From the NCBI GenBank assembly GCA_035420085.1, contig DAOLUH010000006.1, forward strand, positions 73,707 through 137,706: a stretch of DNA of 64,000 nt, in the 5' to 3' direction. This DNA is from DSWT01 sp035420085. Lineage in GTDB: Bacteria; Chloroflexota; Anaerolineae; B4-G1; SLSP01. Positions 24,076-34,400 of this stretch are shown here, one piece after another. Made by a program: the position numbers and the translations under genes. Below the pieces are notes generated by a model. The model ran no database searches, was not told the DNA's origin, and saw only the letters and a list, made by a program, of their open reading frames with translations. Every line of letters begins with the position of its first letter. The stretch's first letter is position 1.

Positions 24076-26994
24076 ATGAAACTACGGCGTTTGATTCTGG
24101 CTCTCATTGGCAGCGGATTGCTCGGCGTCGCCAGCTTTGCGGTCGCGCAACCTGATATCACTTTACAGGCCGCCGGCGATGTCGTCATCAATGAAGTGGC
24201 ATGGGGTGGGACGGCAGCCTCTAGCACTGATGAGTGGATCGAGTTGTACAACAATACAAGCTCGCCCGTTTCACTGGAGAACTGGCATGTCCTTACCGCC
24301 GACGGAATGAACCTGATACTCCGCGGTCAAATCGCCCCCTATAGTTACTACCTCATCGAGCGTACCGATGATACCACCATCAACGATATTCCGGCAGATT
24401 GGATCGGCGTTTTCGGTGGGAACGGTCTACTCAACACCGGAGAAGCGATCACACTGACCGATGCGTCAGGCGTGGTCATAGATACGGCTAATGGAGATGG
24501 CGGAAGCTGGCCGGCGGGAACAACTGCCGCCACCATGGAGCGCATCAACAGCGCAGCCCCCGACATCAACAGCAATTGGGCCACCAACACCGGCAATCCA
24601 CGCAATGGATTGGCGGCCAACGGCGCGCCGATCAACGGAACGCCAAAGTGTCGCAATAGCGTCTCCGCACCCGCCGCCGATCTCGTCGTTGCCAAAAGCG
24701 GCCCGGCGCAGGTTGCACAAGGCGCGCCGATGACCTACACCCTGCGCTACCACAATACCGGCAACATCGCCGCCTTGTATACAACCCTGACCGACACCCT
24801 GCCAGACGGCGCCACCTTCATCACCAGCACGCCCCCCTACCCCACCATCGTCAATGCGCGGACGTTGGTTTGGGCGCTCGGCACTGCGCCGATCACCCTC
24901 ACGGTCAACGCCATCGCTGTGTCGGTCTACGCGCCGGAAGGGCTGGTGGGGACGGCGATCAATCACATCACAGCGACTAGCGCCGTGACCGAGGCGTCGC
25001 CCGCCACAAACGTCGCGCAGTGGGCCACACTCGTCAGCGCGCCGGGGCCAGCTCTCGCCCTGGCGAAGACCGGGACGGCTCTGGCAGTCCCCAATGCGCC
25101 GCTGACGTACACTCTCACCGTCAGCAACAGCGGCGCGGTAGCCGTGCCGGGAGTCCGCCTCACCGATACGCTGCCGGCGGGATTGGAGTTCGTCGCCCAA
25201 ACGTCGCCGTACACTTTCACCCAGCTCAATGCCGCCACGTTGGTGTGGGAGGTGGGCGACCTGCCGCCTGGCGCACAAGGGCCTATCACGCTCACGCTGG
25301 CGCTTGGCGAGGCGTTCACAGCGACGCTCACGAACGTCGCCACGGCGACTGCGAGCACAGGCGAAACCGCCAGCAGCGCGTGGAGCGCACAGGTGCAACC
25401 GCGCGTCCGAATCTATGCCGCGCAGCCGGGCAACTACGGCGGGATCAGCGGTGAAATGGTCGCTATCGCCAACCTGGGCGCATATACGGTTGACTTGACA
25501 AGTTGGTGCATTGACGACAAGCCCGTTTCCGACAACCGCGTGTGCTTCCCGAACGGCGCGCAGATTGAGGCGGGACAAAGGCTGTGGATAGCACAAAATG
25601 CCGATGGATTTTATCCTGTGTGGGGCTTTGACGCGGATTGGGCAAGCACAGGCATCACTCGCCCGGTCGCGCTGCTCACGGGAAGCTGGCCGGGCTTCAC
25701 CGACGATGGCGAAGCCGTCCACCTGCTTGACGCCAGCGGCGCTTTGCTGGACGCGCTGGTCTACGGGAAAGGTATCGCCGAGGGTGGATGGCAGGGCAGC
25801 GCCGTCCCCCATCCTTACCCCGGCTTTGAGAACAGAGGACAAGTGCTTTACCGCAAGCTCGATGAGGCCACAGGCTTGCCGGTTCCCGACACCGACAGCG
25901 CGAGCGATTGGGCGCAGGATGCCAACGATCCTTTCGACGGGCGCAAGCTGCGCTATCCAGGCTGGGACCTGGAGACACTCTTTTTCCCGGTCGAGGTCGC
26001 TGCTACCAACACGATAACGCTGGCAGTCGCGCCAGACGGGATGTTGAATTTTGTGCTGGACGCGGTGAACACGGCGCAACACAGCCTGATCATCGAAGGC
26101 TATACACTAGGCAGCGTTCCGCTTTACGAGGCCATTGACGCGCGCATCCGGGCCGGCGTCCACGTGACAATCCTGCTGGAAAGCGCGCCATCCGGCGGTC
26201 TGAGCAACGACGAGCGTTGGGTGATGCAGCACCTCCACCAGCCGCCGACCAGCACCGTCTACTTGATGGGCAGCAATACAGGCCGCTATCGCTTCCAACA
26301 CGCGAAGTTCATCGTCATTGACAACCGCACAGCCGTCATCAGCACTGACAACTTCAGCGAAAGCTCAATGCCGTCCGACACTCTGGTCAACGGCACAATG
26401 GGCCATCGCGGGTTTGTACTACGCACCAACAACACAGACGTTATCGCCCGCCTGAACGAGATTTTCAGGCTTGATTGTGACCCGGCGCACCACACCGATG
26501 TCTTCGCCTACTCCGCAACTTACGCGCCGCCGGTCGGCTACATCCCCATCCCGCCGGTAGATTGGACCACGTACACTGTTGCGTTCAGCCCGACGCTCAC
26601 GACTACCGCCTCACATCTCACGCTGCTGCACGCGCCGGAGCACACCTTACGCAGCCAGGACACGCTGATTGGCCTGTTAAACAGGACGCTCACCGGCTCC
26701 ATTGACGTGATGCAAATGAATGAGCCAGTCGTCTGGTCGAGCGACGTGGGCGAGATTGGACGCAATCCGCGCATCGCGGCGCTCATCGCGGCGGCGCAAC
26801 GCGGCGTCGCCGTGCGCCTGCTCCTCGATGCGTACTACGACGACCCCCAGGCCAGCAACGGCAACACGGCCACCTGTCTCTACTTACACGGCCACCTGTC
26901 TCTACTTAAAGGGGTTGCATCTCCCTACCCTGCAATGCCGCCTGGTGAATGTTACCGGATTGGGCATCCACGCAAAGATTTTCCTGGTCGCTGA
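24076..26994 (+). CDS. LTD/DUF11/phospholipase-D-like surface protein, first frame (frameshifted)
   Basis: A 972-aa frame encoding most of an exported multidomain protein. It has a signal peptide (residues 1-24, IGSGLLGVASFAVAQ), a lamin-tail domain (about 35-150, VVINEVAWGGTAA then DEWIELYNN), two DUF11 repeats (about 200-310 and 320-440, TYTLRYHNTGN and TYTLTVSNSG), a second lamin-tail-like domain (450-600), and a PLD nuclease/phospholipase unit with an HKD-type motif HAKFIVID near residue 744. A 22-bp exact tandem duplication at 26865-26908 shifts the frame; the last ~29 residues after it are out of frame and end at 26994. Without one copy the protein continues to 27766 (1222 aa). Confidence 0.85.
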   Translation: MKLRRLILALIGSGLLGVASFAVAQPDITLQAAGDVVINEVAWGGTAASSTDEWIELYNNTSSPVSLENWHVLTADGMNLILRGQIAPYSYYLIERTDDTTINDIPADWIGVFGGNGLLNTGEAITLTDASGVVIDTANGDGGSWPAGTTAATMERINSAAPDINSNWATNTGNPRNGLAANGAPINGTPKCRNSVSAPAADLVVAKSGPAQVAQGAPMTYTLRYHNTGNIAALYTTLTDTLPDGATFITSTPPYPTIVNARTLVWALGTAPITLTVNAIAVSVYAPEGLVGTAINHITATSAVTEASPATNVAQWATLVSAPGPALALAKTGTALAVPNAPLTYTLTVSNSGAVAVPGVRLTDTLPAGLEFVAQTSPYTFTQLNAATLVWEVGDLPPGAQGPITLTLALGEAFTATLTNVATATASTGETASSAWSAQVQPRVRIYAAQPGNYGGISGEMVAIANLGAYTVDLTSWCIDDKPVSDNRVCFPNGAQIEAGQRLWIAQNADGFYPVWGFDADWASTGITRPVALLTGSWPGFTDDGEAVHLLDASGALLDALVYGKGIAEGGWQGSAVPHPYPGFENRGQVLYRKLDEATGLPVPDTDSASDWAQDANDPFDGRKLRYPGWDLETLFFPVEVAATNTITLAVAPDGMLNFVLDAVNTAQHSLIIEGYTLGSVPLYEAIDARIRAGVHVTILLESAPSGGLSNDERWVMQHLHQPPTSTVYLMGSNTGRYRFQHAKFIVIDNRTAVISTDNFSESSMPSDTLVNGTMGHRGFVLRTNNTDVIARLNEIFRLDCDPAHHTDVFAYSATYAPPVGYIPIPPVDWTTYTVAFSPTLTTTASHLTLLHAPEHTLRSQDTLIGLLNRTLTGSIDVMQMNEPVVWSSDVGEIGRNPRIAALIAAAQRGVAVRLLLDAYYDDPQASNGNTATCLYLHGHLSLLKGVASPYPAMPPGECYRIGHPRKDFPGR
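26865..26908 (+). repeat. Exact 22-bp tandem duplication causing a frameshift
   Basis: Copy 1 is 26865-26886 and copy 2 is 26887-26908, identical over all 22 bases (starting CACGGCCACC). Twenty-two is not a multiple of three; deleting one copy joins the two open frames exactly. Confidence 0.95.
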
Positions 26995-27766
26995 TGGCGC
27001 ATGGGTTCACCTCGGCAGCATCAATGGCTCGGAAACCTCAAACAAGGCCAACCGCGAGGTCGCGTTGCAATTCGCGTCTCCGGCGGGCTACGCCTACTTG
27101 CGCGCGGTGTTCGATCACGATTGGGAACTTGGACATGGGCCTATGGTCTATCAGGTCTACCTGCCGCTCACGCTGCGGAACTACATCCCGCCGGTGGATT
27201 ACCCGCTGATCACGGAGGTCTTTATCAATCCTGGCGGTGAGGATGTCGGCCAGGAGTGGGTGGAGATTTACCATCCCGGCGGAAAAACGGTAAATCTGGC
27301 GGGATGGAGTCTTGGCGACGCTATCAACGCCGGAGATTACGGCGACGGGCGCTATCTCTTCCCGGTGGGAGCGCAACTGCTCTCCAAACAGGTCATCGTC
27401 GTCGCGGCGTGCGCGACGCAGTTTGCCACGCGCTACGGCTTCAATCCTGCTTACGAGTGGACGGACTGCGATCCGCTTGTGCCCGACATGACGCCAGCCG
27501 GCGCATGGGATGGCTTCGGGATCGCGTTAGGGAATGTCAGCGACGAGGCGCTGCTGCTGGATACGAGCGCCGCACTGGTGGATAGCGCGGCCTGGGGCGG
27601 CGAACCACGCGCTGGCGTAATCCCGTTCCCGCTAGAGGCCAACAGTACCTTCCCGTCAGATGCCACACTCAAACGGTATCCGCCCAATTACGACCACGAC
27701 GACTGCACGCGCGACTTCTATATCAGCTACCAGCCGTCGCCGGGGTTGGTGAGTGAGGCGCAATAG
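26909..27766 (+). pseudogene. Displaced C-terminal part of the LTD/PLD surface protein
   Basis: This frame continues the broken gene at 24076. It opens with GLHLPTLQCRLVNVTGLGIHAKIF, carrying the second HKD-like half of the PLD active site (GIHAKIFLVADGAWVHLGS, then SETSNKANREVAL), a junction segment (VYLPLTLRNYIPP), and a third lamin-tail domain (EVFINPGGEDVGQEWVEIYHP, to about 27690), ending at 27766. The reading frame stays open upstream to ATG 26720, but that part is only a shadow of the first frame. A PLD active site needs both halves, so the broken gene should be inactive unless the duplication varies or frameshifting occurs. Confidence 0.8.
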
Positions 27767-27769
27767 GGC

Positions 27770-28750
27770 TTAGCTGTCCATCGGATTGAACGACGGGGGC
27801 GGCGCGGCGCCGCCCCCAACGTCCAGCCGGGCGAAGAGACCGCCGCCGAGGAGCAGGATCGCGCCGACCCATTGGTACCAGGCCAGGCGATCTCCCAGGA
27901 AAATAAACGCGAGGGTCAGGCTGACCGCCAATTCGGTCAGGTTAAGGATCGCAGTTTGCACACCGCCGAGTTTCTCCAGGCTGAAGAACATCGCCAGCCG
28001 CGAGAGCGCAGTGGTCAGTCCTAGCGCCACAATCGCCCCCCACCCCGCCGTGGAGATAGGCAACACCACTCCGCCGCCGATGATCCGCGCGAGCGCCACC
28101 GTGGCTGCCATACCGGTGAGAATATACAGCGCGCCCGACTGCGAAGGGACATCGGCCAGCACCCACTGGCCCATCACCAGGTACCAGCCGTTCAACCCCG
28201 CGTAGGCTAACATCAACATAACGCCGAGGTAATCTGTGAGGCTGCTCATCATCCAGGGCGATGTCACCAACACGGCCCCAGCGAGCGAAATCGCCAGGCG
28301 CAGCAAAGTCAGCCGGCGGATCGTCTGCCCGGAGGCGCTGAGGAAGAGCATCACCCAGACCGGGTAGAGCGCGCCCAACAGTGACGCGCGCGAAGCGTCG
28401 AGCCGGCTCAAACCGCTGTAATAGAAAAGCGACCCGATGCCGTTGAACATCCCGACCAGCAGGCAATTCAGGGCCGCCGACCACCGGAGGATGATACGCC
28501 GCCGCCAGAAAAGAAGGTAAACGATCCACAGGAAAATGGCCGCGACCATTGTGCGCAGTGCAGCCAATGTCAACGGCGCAACGTTGGCGCGGTAGGCGAA
28601 TTTTCCCAAGATCGGCGCCCACCCCAACAAGAAGGAGGCCAGAAGGCCGCTAGAGACGCCCGACATGCGCCCTCGATCAACAGGATGCGCGCGCTCAACC
28701 TTTGTGTCCACCTTACGTTCTACCTTTGAGTTCGGATTTGCGCCCGTCAT
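27770..28750 (-). CDS. EamA/DMT-family transporter
   Basis: A 326-aa inner-membrane permease with ten predicted TM helices in two EamA repeats (about residues 35-165 and 180-315). Typical features: LGWAPILGKFAYR in helix 1, ALRTMVAAIFL in helix 2, FYYSGLSRLDASRASLL in the first half, and LGGVQTAILNLTELAVSLTLAFIFLGDRL in the second. The family exports or imports small metabolites; the substrate cannot be told. The start is uncertain: ATG 28750 gives a 28-residue charged leader and no ribosome binding site, whereas ATG 28666 (298 aa) follows GAGGG. It is divergent from the small protein at 28773 and convergent with the surface-protein gene, 3 nt away. Confidence 0.85.
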   Translation of the reverse strand: MTGANPNSKVERKVDTKVERAHPVDRGRMSGVSSGLLASFLLGWAPILGKFAYRANVAPLTLAALRTMVAAIFLWIVYLLFWRRRIILRWSAALNCLLVGMFNGIGSLFYYSGLSRLDASRASLLGALYPVWVMLFLSASGQTIRRLTLLRLAISLAGAVLVTSPWMMSSLTDYLGVMLMLAYAGLNGWYLVMGQWVLADVPSQSGALYILTGMAATVALARIIGGGVVLPISTAGWGAIVALGLTTALSRLAMFFSLEKLGGVQTAILNLTELAVSLTLAFIFLGDRLAWYQWVGAILLLGGGLFARLDVGGGAAPPPSFNPMDS

Positions 28751-28765
28751 TCAACGTGCTATACT
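28738..28765 (+). promoter_or_regulatory. Promoter of the small membrane protein gene
   Basis: TTGCGC (28738-28743), 16-nt spacer, TATACT (28760-28765); ATG 28773 lies 7 nt past the -10 box, another leaderless-type arrangement. Confidence 0.45.
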
Positions 28766-28772
28766 GCGGACG

Positions 28773-29267
28773 ATGACACGGAAACAAAAAATCGTTCTGA
28801 TTATCCTCGGTTTACTCGATGTCGGCGTGATCGCGGCGCTGGCGGGCATCGTGATCCACAGTATGCGCCCCACCCCTGTTACCCCTACACCGATCACTTT
28901 ATCGGCCTGCGAACAGAACATGCTGAACGCGCTTGCGGCCATGCCTGCGCCGCTGACCGACGCGCCTAGCGCCGCCTGGGACAACGCCCACCTGTACGTC
29001 ACCTTGCATATCGCGTACCACAGCGCAACGCCGCCCGAAGAAAGCGCCCAAGTGCTGTGGACGGCGTTAGATAGTATGGCAGCCGTGCTACGTGATGACT
29101 GCGCCATCCCTCCCGCCATCACCATCGCGCTGACGGCGCAGGGTGAGGCCCAAACCATTCACTACCTGGCGCAGATCTCCGGACAGGATGTCGCGGACTG
29201 GATGGCAGGGACGCTGCCCGAACAAGACCTGGCGGCACGCGCCCACTTCCGGCAAACGACGGAATAA
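28773..29267 (+). CDS. Small membrane-anchored protein of unknown function
   Basis: A 164-aa protein I cannot place in a family. Residues 1-30 are a basic N-terminus plus one hydrophobic helix (VLIILGLLDVGVIAALAGIVI), followed by a short PTPVTPTP linker and an outside alpha/beta-looking domain with two cysteines (SACEQN, RDDCAIPP) that could pair. ATG 28773 is preferred over the upstream in-frame ATG 28665 because it begins directly before the membrane helix and 7 nt past a TATACT box. Its gene end is followed by a heptamer repeat hairpin. Confidence 0.6.
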   Translation: MTRKQKIVLIILGLLDVGVIAALAGIVIHSMRPTPVTPTPITLSACEQNMLNALAAMPAPLTDAPSAAWDNAHLYVTLHIAYHSATPPEESAQVLWTALDSMAAVLRDDCAIPPAITIALTAQGEAQTIHYLAQISGQDVADWMAGTLPEQDLAARAHFRQTTE

Positions 29268-29268
29268 A

Positions 29269-29335
29269 ACGTAAAGCGTAAAACGTAAAAGAGCCTGCGC
29301 TTACGTTTTACGCTTCAGGTTTCACGTTTTACGCA
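29269..29335. repeat. Heptamer repeat (CGTAAAA type) forming a 15-bp hairpin
   Basis: Copies of CGTAAAA/CGTAAAG on one side and their complements TTTTACG on the other. The core AAGCGTAAAACGTAA (29274-29288) pairs perfectly with 29301-29315. It lies between convergent genes, so it could serve as a bidirectional terminator. The same heptamer recurs at 53936-53958. Confidence 0.8.
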
Positions 29336-30086
29336 ACGCCTCCAGGATGAGCGCGGGTTCGTTGGTGATGATGCCGTCTATGCCCCAGGCGGCGAGGCGA
29401 CGCGCGGCAACAGGATCATCAAGCGTCCATGTGAAGACACGCAACCCGCGTTGGTGTGCGCGCCGGATAGACCTCGCAGTGAGCATATCTTTGTACGGGT
29501 GCAGGGCTTCATGTGGCGTAAACGGTCGCAGCAAGAGCGTCCCAGGGTTCAACGGGCCATACAGCAAGCCGCATGGAATCTCCGGAGCTAAAGCGCGCGC
29601 CCGGTATAACGCATAAGGTTTGAAGGACGAAAACCAGACGCGCGTGGTCATCCCCATACGTTTGACCAAATCAACGACAGCGGGCGCCAATGCCGCAGTA
29701 TGACCGGCCTTCAGTTCGATGTTGATCAGCAGCCGGGCGCCGACTTCGGCCAGGACTTCTTCGAGAGTCGGAATACGCTCGCCGGTAAAGCGTGCGTCGA
29801 AGCGCCCGCCGGCATCCAGAGCCTTGAGCTGCGCAAGCGTCAGCTCGCACACCAGCCCCTTGCCGTCGGTAGTCGCATCTACCGTGTCGTTGTGGATGAC
29901 GACCGGCACGCCATCCCGCGAGAGGTGAACGTCCAATTCAATCCCATCCGCCCCCACCGCAGCGGCCTCGCGGAACGCCGCCAACGTGTTCTGCGGCGCG
30001 GCGTGACTGGCGCCGCGATGGCCTAAAACGAACGGGCGGCCCAACGGCTGCTCACGTTGCCACAAATCAGGAAATCTTGTCGTCAT
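29322..30086 (-). CDS. Glycerophosphodiester phosphodiesterase
   Basis: A 254-aa GDPD-family enzyme hydrolysing glycerophosphodiesters to glycerol-3-phosphate and an alcohol. Motifs: LGHRGASHAAPQNTLAAF (catalytic His near residue 23 and the N-T contact), ADGIELDVHLSRDGVPVVIHND (metal ligands E and D and the second His near residue 65), INIELKAG, and the C-terminal VFTWTLDDPVAARRLAAWG and DGIITNEP. No signal peptide, so probably cytoplasmic. Its ATG overlaps the stop of the AAA ATPase gene by 4 nt, so the two are translationally coupled, an odd pairing without an obvious functional link. Confidence 0.93.
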   Translation of the reverse strand: MTTRFPDLWQREQPLGRPFVLGHRGASHAAPQNTLAAFREAAAVGADGIELDVHLSRDGVPVVIHNDTVDATTDGKGLVCELTLAQLKALDAGGRFDARFTGERIPTLEEVLAEVGARLLINIELKAGHTAALAPAVVDLVKRMGMTTRVWFSSFKPYALYRARALAPEIPCGLLYGPLNPGTLLLRPFTPHEALHPYKDMLTARSIRRAHQRGLRVFTWTLDDPVAARRLAAWGIDGIITNEPALILEALRKT

Positions 30087-31390
30087 GATGCGTGCTCCTC
30101 AAACTCCACAAAGTATGCGCCCGCCGCCCGATCAATCAGTTCTTTGGTCATCGTCGGTGGAACGTTCAGATATTTGGCAATATCAATGATTTGGTCCAGC
30201 AGGTCACGGGCATGACAGGCGCGCGGGGGACGTTTCGCCTTGAGGTAGTGTTCGCGGACCAGGTAGGCAAAAGCCTGTTCGGAGAAAGGAACCTGCTTGG
30301 CGCTGGCGACGCGCTTGAAGATTTCGGCGAATTCCTCCCAACTTGGATCGTGGACCTCGATTTTGTGCCGGATGCGGCGCAGGAACGCCTCGTCCACCAG
30401 GTCTTTCGGTTCCAGGTTTGTCGAGAAGACGATGAGCACCTCGAAGGGGATCTCGAATTTGCGGCCCGTGTGCAGTGTCAAAAAGTCAATGCGCTTTTCA
30501 AGCGGGACGATCCAGCGGTTGAGTAAATCCGTCGGGCGCACCTGCTGGCGGCCAAAGTCATCAATCAAGAAAATGCCGCCGTTGGCCTTCATCTGGAAGG
30601 GCGCTTCGTAGTATTTGTTGTTGGTGTCGTAGACCAGGTCCAATCCTTCCAGGGTCAACTCGCCGCCAACGACGATGAATGGACGCTTAACCTTGATCCA
30701 GCGAGTGTCCAGGTTGCGCTGCCCTTCTTCTTTGATAATCCTGTGGTTCACGTCGTCGAAGACCTTGATGATCTGCCCCTCAATTTCGACTGCGTAGGGA
30801 ATAAACATATCGCCTTCCATCAGCAATGTGCCGATGGCCTCCGCAATGGACGTCTTGCCGTTGCCGGGGCTACCGAAAAGGAAGATGGAACGCCCGGAGT
30901 TGACGGCCGGGCCGATTTGTTCGAAAGTCAGCGGGCTGAAGATCAGGTGTGATAATGCCTTGCGCAAGTGCTGCTGATGGACAACCACATCCTTCAAACC
31001 CTGAACGCGAATGGATTGAATGTAGTTCGCCAAAGGCACGGGAGCGAGTCCAGAATACTCCGAACGCTCCAGCGCGTCGCGGGCCATCTCGCGGCCGCGC
31101 GCCGTGAGCACGTATTCGTACATCGCCTCCGAAAGCCCGCCCCGGCCCGAGGCGCTGCGCACCTCGCACAGTTGCTCGCGCTTCAGGAAATCCAGGATAT
31201 TCGATACCACGCCAGCAAAGGGCAGCCCCATTCTATCGGCGAGGTCGCGCCCGGCGAGATAGCTTTCGAAGTAGAGGCCCTTCAACGCCAGATCGCTGAG
31301 CAGGCCCATGTTCAGGCCGGTTTCAGCGACGGAACGAGGCGCCGGCGGCGTAAACACGCCACTGATAATCCCACGCTGTTGTTGTGCCAT
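30083..31390 (-). CDS. AAA-family ATPase with winged-helix-like N-terminus
   Basis: A 435-aa cytoplasmic ATPase. Residues 1-145 are an alpha-helical region of winged-helix character (LSDLALKGLYFESYLAGRDL, then VVSNILDFLKREQL). The ATPase core has Walker A GSPGNGKTS (about residue 185), Walker B FLIDDFG (about 275), a sensor-like LIVFSTN (about 315), and an arginine finger candidate in EAFLRRIRHKIEV. A helical C-terminus follows. The family is common in Chloroflexi and cyanobacteria without a settled function. Start ATG 31390 has GGAGG 8 nt before it; the open frame to 31444 lacks this. It is co-transcribed with the GDPD gene. Confidence 0.85.
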   Translation of the reverse strand: MAQQQRGIISGVFTPPAPRSVAETGLNMGLLSDLALKGLYFESYLAGRDLADRMGLPFAGVVSNILDFLKREQLCEVRSASGRGGLSEAMYEYVLTARGREMARDALERSEYSGLAPVPLANYIQSIRVQGLKDVVVHQQHLRKALSHLIFSPLTFEQIGPAVNSGRSIFLFGSPGNGKTSIAEAIGTLLMEGDMFIPYAVEIEGQIIKVFDDVNHRIIKEEGQRNLDTRWIKVKRPFIVVGGELTLEGLDLVYDTNNKYYEAPFQMKANGGIFLIDDFGRQQVRPTDLLNRWIVPLEKRIDFLTLHTGRKFEIPFEVLIVFSTNLEPKDLVDEAFLRRIRHKIEVHDPSWEEFAEIFKRVASAKQVPFSEQAFAYLVREHYLKAKRPPRACHARDLLDQIIDIAKYLNVPPTMTKELIDRAAGAYFVEFEEHAS

Positions 31391-31467
31391 AGCAAACCTC
31401 CGAAAATACAGAATCGCAAAATCGGTAAAATCTGCAAAGCGCAAGAAGTTATGGGCGTGCGGCGCGC

Positions 31468-34400
31468 TTAACGCTCGCGCGGCAGCACGGTAAACTCTTG
31501 CCCCGCAGTGCGTCCCCAGACTTCGGGGAAGTACATCTCGGTGACAGTGGCCGGGAGCGTCTGATAGGTCCCCGGCGCAGCAGCGCGCAGCCGGTACGTC
31601 ACCCGATACGTGCCTGCGGCCATCTCGTGCGCGATAAAAACGGCTTGCGCATCGCGCAGTTCGCGGTGTTCAAAGGGGGCGCTCGACCATACGGCCCCTC
31701 CAGCTACAGTCGCGGCAGACTCGTCGGCAACCGGCTCCAGACCTGCCGGATAGGGGTCTTCGAGCAGTACGAAGTAGCGGGTCTGCGGCGCGATCAACGT
31801 CAGGCGCACCTCAGCCAGTTCACCTGTACGGAGCAAGGTCACAGGTTGGCACGGCGCAAGGTCGTCCGCGGGCTTGTCCGTCACAGCACAATACTCACGG
31901 CGCAACGTGAAGCCACGGCTCTCTGCCGCAATAGCTCCCACGGGCGGCGCCAATTCCAGGTGCGCGGTGTAATACAACTGACCCGTTCCGGCAGTGCGCG
32001 ACATTTCCAGCACGTTCAAACGATCGCGCAACAGCAAAGCAGGTAGATCAGCAGTAGCAGTATCTCCACCGCTGAGTCCGACGCGCAATCTGACCGGCAT
32101 ATCTAAGGCTCTGGCGCGGGCCTCGCCTTCAGCCAGTGGGACGCCATTCAAGGTGACGCCCCAGTTATAGGCGGCGTCCCAGTCACCAGAAGCGCGCAGG
32201 GCCGCCGTTAAACCGGAGATAGCCCAGGCCGTCTCATACGTCGTTTGCCAGCCGCCGCCGCGCCGGGCGACCATCAACCAGCGCACTGCCTGTACCAACA
32301 GCGGATCGGACGGCGCAAACCGCGCCAACACGTCCACCACCAGCGCAGTGAGGACGGTATCGGTATTCCAATGGAGATTGTTGGCGCTTTCCCAATGCGC
32401 GCCCGTAGCCGTTATTCGCGCATCATTACGCAGCCCTTCCAGTAAAGCCGGCATCCGCGAATCTGAGGGATCCGTCGTCCCCAACGCCAACATCAGATAG
32501 GCGCGCCCCATCTTCCCCAAAGCCTCGCGCGCCGCGTACAAAGCTGCCCCGGCGCCGACTGGCCAGCGGGCGTTGGCCTCAGACAGCACATAGAGCGCGA
32601 ACGCATCGTCCGCCGATCTGGTTTCGCCCTGCAAATCGAGAGCAAGCCGGGCAGAGACGTAAGTGAGGGCTTGCGCAAAAACCGCATCACGCACGGCAAA
32701 GCCCGCCTGTCTGGCCCTGGTCATCCCCAAAACGGCATAAGCGGTCAAGTGCAACGTGCTCTCGCCCTCCCACCATCCCCACCCACCATCGGGATTCTGG
32801 CGGAGGTAGAGGCGCTCCAATCCTGCGCGCACGGACGTTTCGAGTTGCGCCGTCAGCGTCACGTCTCCGACCTCCAAATCCTGGAGCGCGCGATAGGTCA
32901 GGACATTCGACAAGAACTGGCCAACCAATACGTCGGTCGAAGCATAGGGATACTGTTCGATGTAGGCCAGGCTATCCACCACGGCGCTGAGCAGCGCAGG
33001 TTCCACGCGCACAGTGAGTGCGCTCGCCTCTCCGGCGTCCGGCGGGACGATCACGGCTTCCAGGCGCGTCCCGGCGGCATCCAGCACGCCCGCTGTCCCC
33101 ACCACGTCAGGGCTGACGTACCGGCGAAGCGGCAACCCGGCCGCACCGCCGACCGGCGGATACGCGGTATCCTGGTAGCCGCCGCCTTCCACGGAGAAGA
33201 GCAGCGGAAGCGTTTCGGCGCTGGTCTGCGCAACCGACACTGTCCAGGCAACGCGCGCGCTGCCGCCAGCCACAACCGTTAACTGCTGGCGACTCAACTG
33301 CGTGGCCTCCTCCCCCATCGCCAGTCGCGCCGTCACCGCGATATCGGCGTTCGTATTGTTGTGAATGATGGTCGCAACCTCAGCCCGATCCCCCACGACC
33401 AGAGAATGCGGTGTCACCGGGCGCACGAGCAACGGCTTGGTAACACGCAACTCCGCGCGTCCATCGCCGACTTTGGTATCCGCAGTGATGGCGCGAACCT
33501 CCGCCACCCATGTCGTCAGCGAATCGGGTAAAACAAAGGTCAAATGGGCTTCACCCATAAGGTCGGTGCGCACATGAGCTTCCCATAATGCGGTAGCGGG
33601 GAACTCCGCGTGAACTTGCGGTAGCGTCCTTGTGTCAGCGCCGCCAGGCCCGTCTGCCAGCGTATATTCAGCAATGAGGCGCGCGGCATCCCGCGCCAAT
33701 GCTGTCAAACGCTGCCCAATACGGTTGAATAAAACCAGCAGTCCATCGCCAGACATGACGCGCAGGGGACGCTCGCCGTATAGAGCTTCGACGCTAGATG
33801 GCACGGCGATATCCCGCAGCGCCAACATGGTTTTATCCACCAGCGCCACGCCCAGCTCAGCATCAACCGGGCGACCGGCTGAGTCAGTCACACGCACAGT
33901 CAATGCGACCTCCTCGCCCGGCCCGTACAGTGCCTTGTCAGGCAGGACCGCGACGGTAAGTGTCTGGGCGGTCGGTTCGACGGTCAGGTTCACATAGCCG
34001 GCCTGCACGTCCGGCGCAGGGGATGCCGCCGATACACTGCGCACGATGAGGAAGGAGACATAGACATTCGGAACATAAGTATCCAGGATGGGGATTTCGA
34101 CCACAGGATTAGGGGTGTCAAGCAGCCGTCGCTCAACCTTGAGAATCCCGTTACGCTCCACGGTCATCAACATCTGGTATGAGCCGGTGAACGAAACCGG
34201 CACGAGGATTTTGGCTGTGTCGCCGACCCGGTAAGTGCGGGCGTTGGCGACAGGTATGATTTTGCCCTCCTCCGCAGGCCACTGCACGGCCTCGTCGCCG
34301 CTGACCCACAGCATAATTTCAGTATGGATAGGGCGTCCATCAGCATCTTGGGCGTCGGCCATGACAACGTAAGTGCCGCTATGGGGCGGACTGACGGTAG

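Noticed and set aside
24466..26082. 538-aa open frame on the minus strand
   Set aside because: It is antisense to the LTD/DUF11/PLD gene, Arg/Gly/Asp-rich without domain character, and has no ribosome binding site; a shadow of a GC-rich gene.
26865..26908. Programmed ribosomal frameshift site
   Set aside because: No slippery heptamer with a following pseudoknot was seen; an exact 22-bp duplication explains the shift fully.
29269..29335. CRISPR array or phage attachment site
   Set aside because: Units are only 7 bp with no spacers and no cas, integrase or phage genes nearby.
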